Of a stretch of 64,000 bases of DNA, positions 33,943-44,789 are shown piece after piece (positions within the stretch are counted from its first letter, which is position 1; each line of letters begins with the position of its first letter). A program made the translations under genes and the position numbers. The notes under the pieces are model-generated. The model had not been told where the DNA came from, did not search any database, and saw nothing but the letters and a program-made list of their open reading frames with translations. Source of the stretch: Adiantum capillus-veneris (taxonomy: Eukaryota; Streptophyta; Polypodiopsida; Polypodiales; Pteridaceae); contig CM043959.1 of assembly GCA_014529385.2 (NCBI GenBank), positions 60,338,253 to 60,402,252 on the forward strand, written 5' to 3'.

Positions 33943-34712
33943 TGTTAAGTATGGAGCCTGATTTACCCTTGTAATTTTCTGTGGTAAAAGCGCACATTTG
34001 TAAGTCCCCCATTATGAGGAGAAGCCATCGTGCGTGAAGGAAAATCACTCACCGGAAACCAAAATTTTCACGGACAAGAATCAGGGGCAACTTTAAAGGC
34101 CTCGGGGGCGGAGGCCCCTGAGACTTTTTTTTCGCCGGAATATTCTTTTTCGCCAGAATATTATGGCGGGACGGCGGCCGGAATGTGGTCGGAAAACAAC
34201 CGGTCGGTTGGCCGGTGGCCGGTAGTCAATGGCCGGTGGCCGAATTTAAATGCGGACTTGTCTTCTCAAGGGCGGCCACACATGGACAGCGGCCGGAAAG
34301 TGGTCGGAAAACAACCGGTCGGTTGGCCGGTGGCCGGTAGTCAATGGCTGATGGCCGGTGGCCGGTGGCCGAATTCAAAAGCGGACTTGTCTTCTCAAGG
34401 GCGGCCACACATGGGCGGATTGGAGGGTCCGATTTGGATTTATTCGCACAAGGGCGGCTACACATGGCTGTCTCTCATAAGAGAGGGCAGCCCTTTTGGC
34501 CTATAAAAGGAGGCCATTTCTACACACATTTTATAGTGTGAAGTTGATGCAACAAGGTGAGTGTGAGGTGGTGAGAGTGAAGCAAGGCGGGAGCTCCATT
34601 AAGGGTATAATCCCTTTGTAAACTACTTCTTGTTTTGAAGTACTAAAGCCATTGAGTGGCTGCTTTCCCGTGGACGTAGCCCACATTGGGTGAACCACGT
34701 ATATCGTGTGTA

Positions 34713-34773
<61 letters not shown>

Positions 34774-34857
34774 CTATAATCTTGTGTATATAAATCTGTC
34801 TCTCTCCATTAAGTAATCTACTCAATTATCTATTTAGCTACGTCTTATTTCCTAACA
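33943..34857 (+). repeat. 3' LTR of copia element
   Basis: This is the same sequence as the 5' LTR but 109 bases longer. A segment of about 120 bases with the GGCCGGT repeats and the phrase GCGGACTTGTCTTCTCAAGG is tandemly duplicated (about 34160-34414), and the CT microsatellite (about 34711-34770) is longer. TATA at 34502-34508. The ends are TGTTAAG and CTAACA. Confidence 0.95.
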
Positions 34858-34862
34858 TGTCC
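34858..34862 (+). repeat. Target site duplication of copia element, right
   Basis: TGTCC, identical to 29094-29098. Confidence 0.9.
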
Positions 34863-37800
34863 TCTATTTTCTTTTTGAATAAAATAAAACATTAAATAAA
34901 ATATCACTTCAAAGTTAAACATCTTTTATTGAACTACATTCAAACCAAGGATTATTTAGCATCACAAGTGCACTATCTCACAAATCAAAAAATAGAGGCG
35001 ATCCCTTGCAAAATTGATATATAGTGAGAAGAAAAAATACCAAGGTTGAAGGTGGCATTACATAGAAAATTAGTATATATGAAATAAAAAATTACAACAT
35101 GGGTCTCAAGTTTCTAGTGGCCCCAATTTTGGTGTCGAATGTGCTGGTGGCACGCGTGCAGGTAGGGGCCCCATGCATAGCAAAGAAAATAGTGGCATTT
35201 AGAACAATTGACCATGGTATGGCCAACCTCTTGTACTACAGGTAGTTGTCTACTCAGGGGTGGAACAGGCAGCACCATGGACTCCTAGAGACGTGGTAAC
35301 GATGATTGTGACTGTGTTGAACGTGAAAAGTTTCATAAATGAAGAGTCAATCGTAGCCCACTTAGAAGCTACTGTTGTGGTAAAACAGGTGTCATAAATA
35401 AATTGTGATCTCACTCGATGCTAATACAATGGCATTGTAGACACTCACACTTTGTCACCAATCCACCACATCTAGCAAGACAGTCTAAAACTATGTCATC
35501 AACCTTTGAGAATGTACCCAATATCCACCTCTAGAATAACACTTACATGATTGGAGAATGCAATGAAACTATTGATAGAAACTTCAACCATTCCTCAACT
35601 TATCGAGCAAAGAACTTTCTCTTCTCCACACCAAGCCAAAAGGGTTCTCCAATGTGGTCTTGCATCCATGGTGCCTCTTGGAATGGTTCTTGGATCATAT
35701 CACTATTGGCATCTACCATCAAAACCATCATTGGTTGCTTCCACATCTTTGGCCTAGTGATCGTACAATGGAACTTCTGGAAGCCTGTCAAATCTACATG
35801 CAAGCATGGGTAGCACCAAGGTCTTAACCCGCAACATCGTTTCTATTTAAAATGGAAACACAACAATGTCTATCATGAAACCCATAGAGGAATGGTTACG
35901 GACTTACTGAATTTGTCAAACTATCTATAACAACATATGTGCATGAAAGATGATGGTATAAAGATGGAAAAAATTTAATACGGGAGCCTTCTTGGTGATG
36001 AATGCTAAGTGTCTACTCAACATTCCACCACAACTACAGAATCCGGTAGTAATAAGAACTCTACAGCTAGGGTAAACACACTGGCAACGACCTTGGTAGA
36101 GAATACATTCTAATAGGGGATGCCACCAATGTCGGCGCTAACTTTGCAATGTGTCAAAAGGTCTACCTACACAAGTCGCACCCCTCCAAGCCACTGGTCA
36201 AGATCCATTTTTTGGTGTGAGAGAGAGATCCCACCCAACGACGGATCACTTGGACGGACCTTCAATGCATAAGAAGGTTGAATGAGTCTCCAACGACTTC
36301 CAAATAGATATTAGATACTAAAGCATCATAAACCCAATCAAGGCTGCTTTTTGGATCCTTAGCACCTTCCATAGATGGTCTACATCAGCGAGGACTGCGA
36401 GATGTATGGGAGCACTCAATAGTCCCAATTTCTGCCATGTTCACATCCAAGTGTTCCAAAACTATCTCACATCCAAAATGTGATAAATTTTTGGGAACCA
36501 ATTTCATTTAAACATGATGCCTTGACTTCTAGTAGTGTTTTTTACATTGTGGAAAGGAAGCAAGTGGTTTGAAAGGCCTTGCTAAATGTGGGTGGATGTC
36601 GTCACTTTCCCAGTTGCGATGGATGTGGTATGCATCAAACCCCTAGATTTACAACCACAGGACGATTTTGGGCATTTCTTAGAGAGACCTTGCTCAGAAT
36701 CTCAATCGCTACCTTGTTGTGAGCTCCTTTGAATCTACTACTCTTCTAAAAACTCCTCAAATTATTTTGGAGAGAAACGACTATATATCATACATAATTT
36801 ATGTTTTGTAGAACTAATATGTTTTTAATTCTCCCTTCATTGCATTTATCCATTAGGTTTTGACGGGCTGTTTCTTTGATGCGGAGTGGGCTGACCAAAG
36901 AACTATTTGGTATCGACACACTCTTCAAGTTGAAACAAGATTTCACTCATGACTTCTTCCAAGGTAGCCAATCCCTAGGGTGGGGTAAGGAGGGGGAGAA
37001 TTGCTCTGTTTTCAAAATGTCAACGATCGGTCCATCGTTTGGTATCGACCTAGTGAACCAAATGAGGCAAAATGGCATATGTCATTTTCATAGTGCTTAG
37101 ATGAAATATGATCATACTAGATGGGTCGCGGATTGGATAACAAGGGTGTGCCGTGTATACAATCCAAGGTGTGTTTATTTTCACATACTATGTGTTATAT
37201 ATGGCATTATTATGCAGCTAATTTTCATTCCTTTGTGTGGGATAGCATACAAGACTTTCTCATTATAGCCACATGCAAAATGAAGAAAGAGAACATGGAA
37301 TCACAATACCTTTTTAGGAATGTCTCAATGAGACATTGTTCAAACATGGGTGTGAAACTGCAAATTTCTTTGGGTTTATGGCAGATGAAGCACAAGCTAT
37401 TGGAATGATGTACGCCATGTGTTCAATGGTCGTAAGGGCAATGTGATGGAGGAAGCAAAGCATGAATCACAACATAGTGAAGTACATAGTAGCACCCTCA
37501 CAAGGAACACACATCAAAAAATGTGTGAGAAGTGGAGACAAGCACCATCCAAGGAGGTAGCTAGTTGTCAAAGCCCAATTGATAGGATGATAGACCGCTT
37601 TTCGCGTGTACAAAGTAGCGTGTATATGCATAGTCATACGTACAAAAATATGTAAATACATGAATTTGGACGCTTTGCAAGGTGGTTTCAAGTTTTAAGA
37701 ACGATGCAACGTGTACACATTATGAATAGTCAGGTTTGCATGCCGACAGTCGGGCACATGTACGTGCCTGGACAATGTATTGAAACCTTAGATATGGTTC

Positions 37801-38345
37801 TAGGTGGCTTCTTTTGGTTCTAGGGAATCGGTTTGATCTTTCTAGAATGTAAATAATACAAGTGGGATGTGTGGGAACCCTCGACCCGCCCGAGAAGTTT
37901 GGCACATGCGATAACTGTCTATTTGCAGTGCCTGATCTGCAGTTATACGTGCACCGCCCTAGAAGTGGTCAAAAATGGAATGTGGGGATATAGCAAAGTG
38001 ACTTGGGTATCAAGGATCAAGTGTACAAAATTTGGTGAATTTTGGAGTCCGTTTGGGATTTTTCCCGTGAAAAATGCCAGGCAGGGGTCAAAATTGGCCA
38101 AAACTGGGCCAAAAAAGGTCAAAAATGGTCGAAAAAGGTGTGAAAGAGGGTAAATTTCCACATCACTCATGGTGCCATGAGTGTTCAAGCTGAGGGAAAA
38201 AAATTTAAGCCAATACTTGGCCCGTTCACCTCTCTGTGTGTGGGTGAAAGTAGGGTTCCTACAGGTGGTCTAGTGCAATCCGATAACGTTTGCGTCCTGT
38301 TTTCGAGTGTGTGGAGTGAATGAGCGATTTCTCTCTTCAATTTTT
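34863..38345. other. No recognisable gene
   Basis: About 3.5 kb without a supported coding region. Short frames (for example 35547-35813 plus, 35600-35803 minus, 37121-37408 plus) are open but match no family I know, and stops are frequent on both sides. The composition is less AT-rich than at 27-29 kb. Near 38050-38150 there is a run of GGTCAAAAnTGG-like phrases. This may be decayed transposon sequence. Confidence 0.5.
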
Positions 38346-38666
38346 CACTTGGGAGAGTCTATGGAATTTATTAGGTTTCCATGGATGAGTGTGCGAGGAA
38401 TTGAGGGAAGAAGGTGCAGCTTTCTGCAAGACTATGTGACCCTGTATCGGTGCCTTTAGGGTTGGTGCTACTCCAAAGAGTCCAACAGAGTTGAGTTTGG
38501 TGAAGGCTTTGCAATGGTTTGCGAGAGGCCTTTTGTGGCTGGATTTTTTGATGATTTTTCTTGTATATTTTAATCACCATAAAGTGTGATTTCAAGGGTT
38601 GATTAACACGACTCACCTTGTAGTGTCTATGGGCAACCAAGGGCTTGTAGGTCGAGGTGTTTGGAG
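38346..38666 (+). repeat. Direct repeat A flanking gypsy remnant
   Basis: From CACTTGGGAGAGTCTATGG to GAGGTGTTTGGAG, about 321 bases match 41233-41390 joined to 43028-43211 at roughly 85-90 percent. The two copies flank a deleted gypsy gag-protease-RT segment in direct orientation, so they may be parts of its LTRs or leader. The outer limits were not resolved. Confidence 0.7.
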
Positions 38667-38751
38667 CCTCCGTCCCTTACCTCTCCCAACTAGCCTCTCT
38701 TCTCTTTGGTCTCTTCAAGAGGCTAGCTGGGAGAGGTAAGGGATGGAGGCT
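38665..38751. repeat. Near-perfect hairpin, 34-bp stem
   Basis: The arms 38665-38698 and 38718-38751 are reverse complements except for two mismatches, with a 19-base loop. The right arm reads GRGKGWRLQGR, the natural gag sequence before the zinc knuckle, so the left arm looks like an inverted copy of it joined to direct repeat A. Confidence 0.88.
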
Positions 38752-38883
38752 ACAAGGTAGATGCTACAATTGCGATAAAGAGGGTCACTACACTCCTGAT
38801 TGTTTTGAACCACCAAGAGAGAGAGGAGGGATGTACCCCTTATATGGGCGTGGTCGAGGGAGAATACAAGATAATCATTAAGA
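38752..38883 (+). pseudogene. Gypsy gag zinc-knuckle fragment
   Basis: QGRCYNCDKEGHYTPDCFEP is an intact C-x2-C-x4-H-x4-C knuckle, followed by a basic, Gly/Arg-rich tail and a stop at 38879-38881. The gag body before the knuckle is absent and replaced by the hairpin. The knuckle binds nucleic acid in gag proteins. Confidence 0.75.
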
Positions 38884-39669
38884 GTGGGTGCTAGAGGCAC
38901 CACCTCCGCAAAAAAAAACACAACCATTGCCTACAAATGGAGAAGGTATAGCTATCAACATCATTACCCTTGAGCCCGGAGAATTCACTTATATACAAAA
39001 TGGAACTCCACCTACTACGAGCGGACAACTTTGATAAAACCCCTATATACGACTCATATTAGGGAATATGACCCCCCTTTCTACGCTTATACAACAATCA
39101 ATGAAGAAAACTATCATACCCCTATCTTACATATAAAATTTAAGTCTCACATGATCTAACTGAGTAAAACTAGTTAAAAAGTGTGTAGCATAGTGATTGG
39201 CAACGTACTAAGAAACCCATTCTCTTGATAACTAGACGTACCCTCAATGTGTCTTAGTTTGGCTTTCAATCTATGTGCTCAATCAACCTGCACTCTGGAT
39301 ACTCATCCAATTTTGACCCATCCAAAGCTGGTGTAAATCAACCCTTGACCTGCTCCAAATCAACCCTTATCTATGACTGGGTTGATGCAAAATTTGATGT
39401 GTAACCTGACAAAAAAAACCTCCCCTAAATTTATATGAGTTCTAAGGCACACTAGTGACCAATCGTTATAAGTAATCATCCCGGTTCAGTCCCCCCTCCC
39501 CCCCCAATATGATACCCCCCTCCCTTGTTTTTAAGCTTGGGAGATAAATTATTGGAGGCCTGCCCCTAACTTATACGCTTATGTAACTGTAAAAAAGCCC
39601 TCTCCCTTGCACTTGCGTGGTGCAATAAGTTTTTCATGGTGAATCCCCCGGGCCCTTGAGCATCAAGAT
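38884..39669. other. Non-coding gap in gypsy remnant
   Basis: There are no supported frames. It contains C-rich runs (CCCCCCTCCCCCCCC near 39491) and AT-rich parts. It could be a separate small insertion inside the gag region, but no ends or target duplication were found. Confidence 0.45.
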
Positions 39670-39936
39670 ATGGATGTTTTGGCCAATAAGAGAGCCAAGC
39701 ATGATAGGGAGAAGGAGACAGAAGAAGAGAGGGAAACAAGAGCAAGGAAAGGGAAGGTTAAAGTAGAAGACAAACCAGAGAGTAATAAGACGCAACGAAG
39801 AAGGAAAATAGGTCCAAAGGACTACCCCCTTGACCAAGGTGTTGAAGACTATGATATTCTCGATGACATACAAATACAAAAGGCCAATATATCTTTTGAT
39901 CTATTGGTGGCTTTGAACGCTAAATTGAGGAGGTAG
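39670..39936 (+). pseudogene. Gypsy gag/protease linker
   Basis: A charged, Lys/Glu-rich frame (HDREKETEEERETRARKGK) leads to YDILDDIQIQKANISFDLLV, a segment often seen just before the gypsy protease. The TAG at 39934-39936 ends the frame. The protease follows at 39988 on the same strand. Confidence 0.55.
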
Positions 39937-39987
39937 TGGACCAAATGTGTCAGTACGCGGCTTCCTTCAAAGGAAAAGCATCAAAGC

Positions 39988-40473
39988 ATGGTGTCATCCT
40001 TGAGGGTTGGTCACACGGTGGATATGGTGCGAATAATTGAAGCTATGTTGGGAAAGAAGACAGAAGTGCAAGCATATATGGATGGTGGTGCCCAGATGTG
40101 TGTCATGATCGAGGCTATCATGAAGGAAGCAATTTTCAAGATGTCAGTGAATGCTTCGATCCGTATGAGAATGGCCAACCATGAAAAGGCAAGGTGTCTT
40201 GGGATAGCTAAAGATGTGAAGATAAAAGTCTTGGGGATTGAGTGCCTAGTTGATTGCTATGTGATGCAAGCAGGTGAGAATTCTTATTCGATCATTTTAG
40301 GGACGCCATGGCTTATAACCCTTGGTGCTAAGCAAGATTGGGGCACGGGATTGATCACCATCCCCAACCAAGAGAAAGGAAGGACCATTGTCTACAACAT
40401 GAAGACACACAAGAGTCGTACACAACCCCTATTGGAGACGCAAGATACGGATTCAATGAAAACCATCGTATGA
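39988..40473 (+). pseudogene. Gypsy retropepsin-like protease
   Basis: VQAYMDGGAQMCVM carries the catalytic D-G-G-A (in place of D-T-G/D-S-G), and YSIILGTPWLITLGA is the conserved I-L-G-x-P-W-L flap end. The domain is about 110 residues, the usual size, and would cleave the gag-pol polyprotein. The frame is open for 161 codons. It is followed in another frame by pre-RT sequence. Confidence 0.75.
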
Positions 40474-41047
40474 TAGTGATGCTTCATCTATGTCATGATT
40501 CAAAAGAAAGTGTAGAGGAAGGCTTGATGCAACTATGTCCTGATCTATTTGGGATAAGTGTCAAAAAGGAAGCGTCGATGCATGATGTGAAGGTTAAGGA
40601 GGAGAAGGATATTGTAGGGCCTACCAAAGTGAATGTAAGGAGCATGTTAGGAGAGGACTTGACAGAGAAAGAAAAGAAGGAGTATGAAGACACGTTCACG
40701 GAGTTTTCAAAGCTATTCACCGTTGAATATACAGAGTTGCAAGGAGATAAAGAGGTCGAGCATAGAAACCTAAAAGAAGGTGCCAAGCCAAAGATTCAAA
40801 AGCTTAGGAGGTTGGGGGTCATTCATGATAGGACACTTTGTGTGAAGAGGTGACAAAGCTTTTGGAGACAGATTTCATCTTTAGAGTGGAGGAATTTGAA
40901 TGCGTCTCTCCACTAGTTATTGTGCCCAAGAAGAACGGAAGATTTAGGATATGTGTTGATTTCAAACCTTTAAATGCCGCCACAAAAAGGAATCATTATC
41001 CACTACCCTTCTTAGATGAAATCCTCAATCAGATTGCAGGTCATTAA
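40474..41047 (+). pseudogene. Gypsy pre-RT linker and RT N-terminus
   Basis: The frame 40338-40853 gives the linker (LTEKEKKEYEDTFTEFSKLF and GAKPKIQKLRRL), and 40838-41047 gives FRVEEFECVSPLVIVPKKNG and RICVDFKPLNAATKRNHYPL, the first RT motifs. A frame change separates them. RT stops at DEILNQIAGH, before the catalytic Y/F-x-DD box. The sequence then turns directly into non-coding DNA and repeat B, so the rest of pol is deleted. Confidence 0.8.
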
Positions 41048-41232
41048 TGTTAGTCAATCATGGATGGATTTTTTGGCTACTTTTAGATCTTGACATTGAA
41101 GATTGATTGAAGACGACCTTCATTACTCCTTGGGGTCACATCTTCACATCTTCCTTCATTATCTTCATATCTTCAGCTATCCCAAGACACCTTGCCTTTT
41201 TGTGGTTAGTTGAAGATGTAAAGATAACTTTG

Positions 41233-41390
41233 CACTTGGGAGAGTCTATGGAAGTTCTAAGTCTTCCATGGATGTGTGTGTGTTTGTGTGCAAGGAATTG
41301 AGGGAAGAGGTGTGGCTTTCTACAAGACTATGTGACATTCTATGGTGCCATTAGGGTTGGCGCTACTCCAAAGAGTCCCACAGAGTGGAG
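41233..41390 (+). repeat. Direct repeat B, left half
   Basis: Matches 38346-38497 of repeat A from CACTTGGGAGAGTCTATGG to CAGAGTGGAG. It is cut at 41390 by the solo LTR. TGGAG (41386-41390) is the target duplication. Confidence 0.75.
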
Positions 41391-42409
41391 TGTAATGGAA
41401 TTTGCCTATTCAATTTGAGAGTAGCGGAATTTAATGAGAATACTTTCAAGAAATGATTTTGTGAGCATAGCGGGTAGACATAATTGAAGATAGCAACATA
41501 ATCATAGCAATTAGTTAACTTGGCATAGACAATACTTTTGCAAGAGAGAGAATTTAGAGAACATGACAACACTTGAGGACCGGATTTATGTGGAGCCAGT
41601 CCCCCCTCCAATAGGCATTTGTATTATGATTTCTCCCATAAAGAGAGACTTGTTACAATACATTCTTTGTGTTCCTTGTGACCTAGGTGAAGCAATGAAG
41701 ATGGAAAGCTTCATGCATCACCATCATAGCATAACCTAAACTTGAAAAAAGCTTTAACTATACCAAGCCTCAGTCCCAAGACCTCAAATACCTTCGAAGG
41801 TGGAGAGAGTTAGCAGGGAATGAGGGTAGGGAAGAGGAAGAAGAAACATTTCATACGAGAAAGAGCTAGTTCCTCACTTATCATAACTCTTGAGCTAGCA
41901 TACATAATAGCATAGTAATGAAGAAGAAGGAGATGACAAGCTCAAGCATTGAAGCATGGCTCTTGGTTGGATTTGCATTCCATAGCCAAGAGTGTTGGTG
42001 TAGGCTCTCAACCTCTACTTGCTTGGAGAGGGAGCTCTTGCACTTTGCATAGCACACAATGAGAGTGTTTGTGAGTGTGTGTGGGTGAGTATACCCCCTA
42101 AGCACCCCCCTAGCTTGCTTGGGTCGACCCCCCCTTGTAGCTCATGCTTGAAGCTCATTGGACCCCTCCAGGCCTAGCCAATCACAAGCAGGAGCCATTA
42201 CAAGCAACAGGGGTAGCCTTGGGACAAGTGTCCCCCTTTTCCCTTTGAGAGAGAGGACTTGATAAATGAAAAATCAATTAATTAAATATCCTAAATTATC
42301 ATTGGACCCCTTGGGTGGCCAACCAATAGGCTTCAGGCACACCATGAGGGCAACATGAGGAGGAGCTTGACAAGTGTCCTTGCTGCCTCTTCAAGCTGGG
42401 GCTTCCCTT

Positions 42410-42410
<1 letters not shown>

Positions 42411-42443
<33 letters not shown>
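42411..42443 (+). repeat. (TG)n microsatellite in solo LTR
   Basis: About 16 TG units. Confidence 0.9.
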
Positions 42444-42446
<3 letters not shown>

Positions 42447-42588
42447 CTCTCTCATCCCCCCCCCCTTGTAGGCTTGCCCCCCTCCTTGTAGGGATCTTTT
42501 TGACTTTAGGAGCTCAAGCACCTTAGTCATCAAGCATGACAAAGCACTTGGACTAGGGGGTATTCCCACAAGCATCTCAGCCAAGCAT

Positions 42589-42735
42589 GTCAAGGCACCT
42601 CAAGCACCTTAATCAAGCGGCAAGTCAAGCACCTCAAGCATGGAGTAAGTCAAGCACCTCAAGCACCTTAATCAAGCACCTCAAGCAGGACAAACACCTC
42701 AAGCACCTCAAGTAGGTCAAGCACCTCGAGCTTGG
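42589..42735 (+). repeat. Minisatellite of TCAAGCACC-type units
   Basis: At least ten copies of a 9-10 base unit (CTCAAGCACC, TTAATCAAGCACC, GTCAAGCACC) occur irregularly inside the solo LTR. Confidence 0.85.
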
Positions 42736-43027
42736 GCCGGGTTCCCACCTCAAGCTCAGCCCTAGCTTACCTAAGGTCAAAGGACTTTTTCACACATTAT
42801 TGGAGGTCTTCAATGAAGCTAACCCTAAGGTCTTATGCTCCATTGGTTAGCCTTGCTCTTGATAGACCATCTCCCATTTGGCCCCTTTACTATTGGCCCC
42901 GTGTTGAGATAGATCTATAAGCACATATCTATATCTTAACACTTGTTCCCGTTTATTCTCCCACATTAAGTGATCAATTTAATATGAGAAAATCATTTGG
43001 GTTTGTTAGATATTAGATTTTATGACA

Positions 43028-43211
43028 TGGAGTTTGGTGAAGGCTTTGCAATGGTTTGAGAGAGGCCTTTTGTGGCTGGATTTTTTAATTTTTTGATGGT
43101 TTTTCTTGTATAATTTAGTCACCATCAAGTGTGATCTCAAGGGTTGATCAATGCGACTCACCTTGTAGTGTCTGTGGGTAGGCAAGGGCTTGTAGGTCGA
43201 GGTGTTTGGAG
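43028..43211 (+). repeat. Direct repeat B, right half
   Basis: Continues repeat B from GGAGTTTGGTGAAGGC to GAGGTGTTTGGAG, matching 38494-38666 of repeat A. Confidence 0.75.
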
Positions 43212-44312
43212 TTTTGATTGAGCCTGTGGGTAGTATATATATTGAGATCTTGAGTGATGGTGTGTGTGGATTGGAATTAAGTAAATTCCTTGTGTGGTGT
43301 TGAGTTGTCTGGGTGTGTGAGTGTGCGCACGATGTCTTTTGCTCCATCAACGACAATGGTGGTAACTAGGAAATTGCGTAGAAAAAAACCAGAGTCATGG
43401 TTAAGATGAGGGGAGCACCATGATATCCATTGAAAACAGGAGGGACGGCCCCAACACTCCACGCAGAAATGTTGTCGAGAGAAAACAGGGAGCTGGCTTG
43501 CAAGAGAGGGATTCAAGATGCAAATTTTGATGTATGATGAATGCACCACCGACCTAGCTAATGCAATTCTGAAGAGTACCAAATATATTTCCTACTTACA
43601 GGAAAAACATTACGGGAAGGGCCCATCCTTACAAAAGCTTACCGAGCGGGTTAGTAATCGGCCATCTTATGTCACCTGCCTTTTAAATGAAGCTAGCAAG
43701 GGAACACCGTACTATATGGCACTGTCAAATCTCATAGACAAAAGGAAACTTATCAAAAGAAGTGGTTTCCAATAGAGATGAGCAATATTGAGGATGAATC
43801 AACTCACCTGCCTTTTGAATGAAGCTACCAAGGTGTGGGACGCGTGTCTAGCCTCACTATCCTATCTTATTGCAGTTTTAGCGAGAACCACGATTAAATT
43901 GTCAATCCATGGGACGAAGCTGACTCGACTAGTGTATAGAGGCTACAAGAGGTTGTCAATCTCTCGGAAAACAACTAACAATTTGCATCTAACTCAAGCT
44001 ACACTCAAGTGACTGAAATCACCAAAAGCCAATCGCTCATCGGCAAACAAATCACATCCGTTACAGAATCAAATAACATCCAAATGTAATGAAACTTCTA
44101 GGATAAGTTTATAAGACTTAAGCACACATGCTTATGGTCTCAAACCCCACTTTAGATCAAGTGCCAAAATTGCAGTTATTAACAGTAGTGGATTTCTTAC
44201 CTAGTTGTTTTCGACCCAGAATGCACCTAAATGCTTAGCAATGATGCCCCAATATCCCCCCTATGCTTAGTTTTTGATTTTGGAGTGTAAATTCTTACTT
44301 ATGATGAGATTA
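43212..44312. other. Unassigned region after repeat B
   Basis: The plus strand has an open frame at 43518-43775 (85 codons) and one at 43788-44012, both containing a TCLLNEA(S/T)K phrase. The shared phrase comes from a short DNA repeat of about 32 bases (near 43673 and 43807). Neither matches a known family. An ATG near 43332 followed by MVVTRKLRRKKPE could be the start of a gag linked to repeat B as leader, but stops follow at once. Confidence 0.4.
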
Positions 44313-44346
44313 GGCCTTCGGCGACGCCAAAAGCTACAAAATATTG

Positions 44347-44751
44347 TGATGTGTTTACGTCAACGCGTAGAGCTCTTACCTGCGGTTGCAATGCAACAAA
44401 CACGACTGCAATGTGACAACAGGGGAGGGAGTAGGAAGCGCAAGAAGGAGATAAGTGAGCGTCGTTAACTCACGATGTGTATTTCATTATCCAAGACTTA
44501 CAAATAACTTACAACGATTGGCTTTTATACCTTATCCAAGGTTTTTAGTAGTCAAAACTAATAATCTGGGAGCTCTTACTAAAGATAGGTAATGACAGGT
44601 TGATACAATTTGGAAACTTGTAGCCTCAGCTCATCGGTTACAAAGTTTATCCAAAAAATAAGAGTTACAATATTCCCGATTTATCAAAAATACTAAGTGT
44701 TTTTACATGGGAGCTCCGAAAAATGGTATCTGTGTTAGCTTGCTGCTAACA
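44347..44751 (-). repeat. LTR of large gypsy element (end uncertain)
   Basis: On the minus strand TGTTAGCAGC follows the polypurine tract directly. A TATA box (TATAAAA at 44529-44523) lies about 220 bases in. The end is uncertain. A CACA near 44347 is a candidate, and 14 bases further TTTTGGCGTCGCCGAAGGCC (44332-44313) resembles the primer site seen in Athila/Tat-like elements, which would normally follow a 5' LTR. A splice-donor-like CAG/GTAAGAG is at 44379. Confidence 0.5.
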
Positions 44752-44766
44752 TTCCCCCCTCCTCGC
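44752..44766 (-). other. Polypurine tract of large gypsy element
   Basis: GCGAGGAGGGGGGAA on the minus strand lies 24 bases after the stop codon of the last ORF and abuts the LTR start TGTTAGC. Confidence 0.8.
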
Positions 44767-44789
44767 CTGTGTCGTCCCTTGACACAACT

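Larger units (their letters stand above)
29099..34857 (+). mobile_element. Complete Ty1/copia retrotransposon, coding frame broken
   Basis: The 5759-base element has two LTRs (806 and 915 bases, TG...CA ends), a 5-bp target duplication, a primer site matching initiator-Met tRNA, a polypurine tract and the copia order gag, protease, integrase, RT, RNase H. The gag start (KLKIEKFNGKNYQHWKIQIE) suggests a Tork-like lineage, which is a tentative placement. Two stop codons and one frameshift break the polyprotein, so it is not autonomous now. The LTRs are about 98 percent alike by eye apart from length changes, so the insertion is fairly recent. Confidence 0.93.
41391..43027 (+). mobile_element. 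Solo LTR, 1637 bp, with 5-bp target duplication
   Basis: The insertion starts TGTAATGG and ends TTATGACA, has the TG...CA form of an LTR, and is bordered by TGGAG on both sides (41386-41390 and 43028-43032). Removing it and one TGGAG restores continuity of repeat B with repeat A. It contains no coding sequence, so it is most simply a solo LTR left by recombination between two LTRs. A small LTR-less element is less likely. The strand is not certain. Confidence 0.8.
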
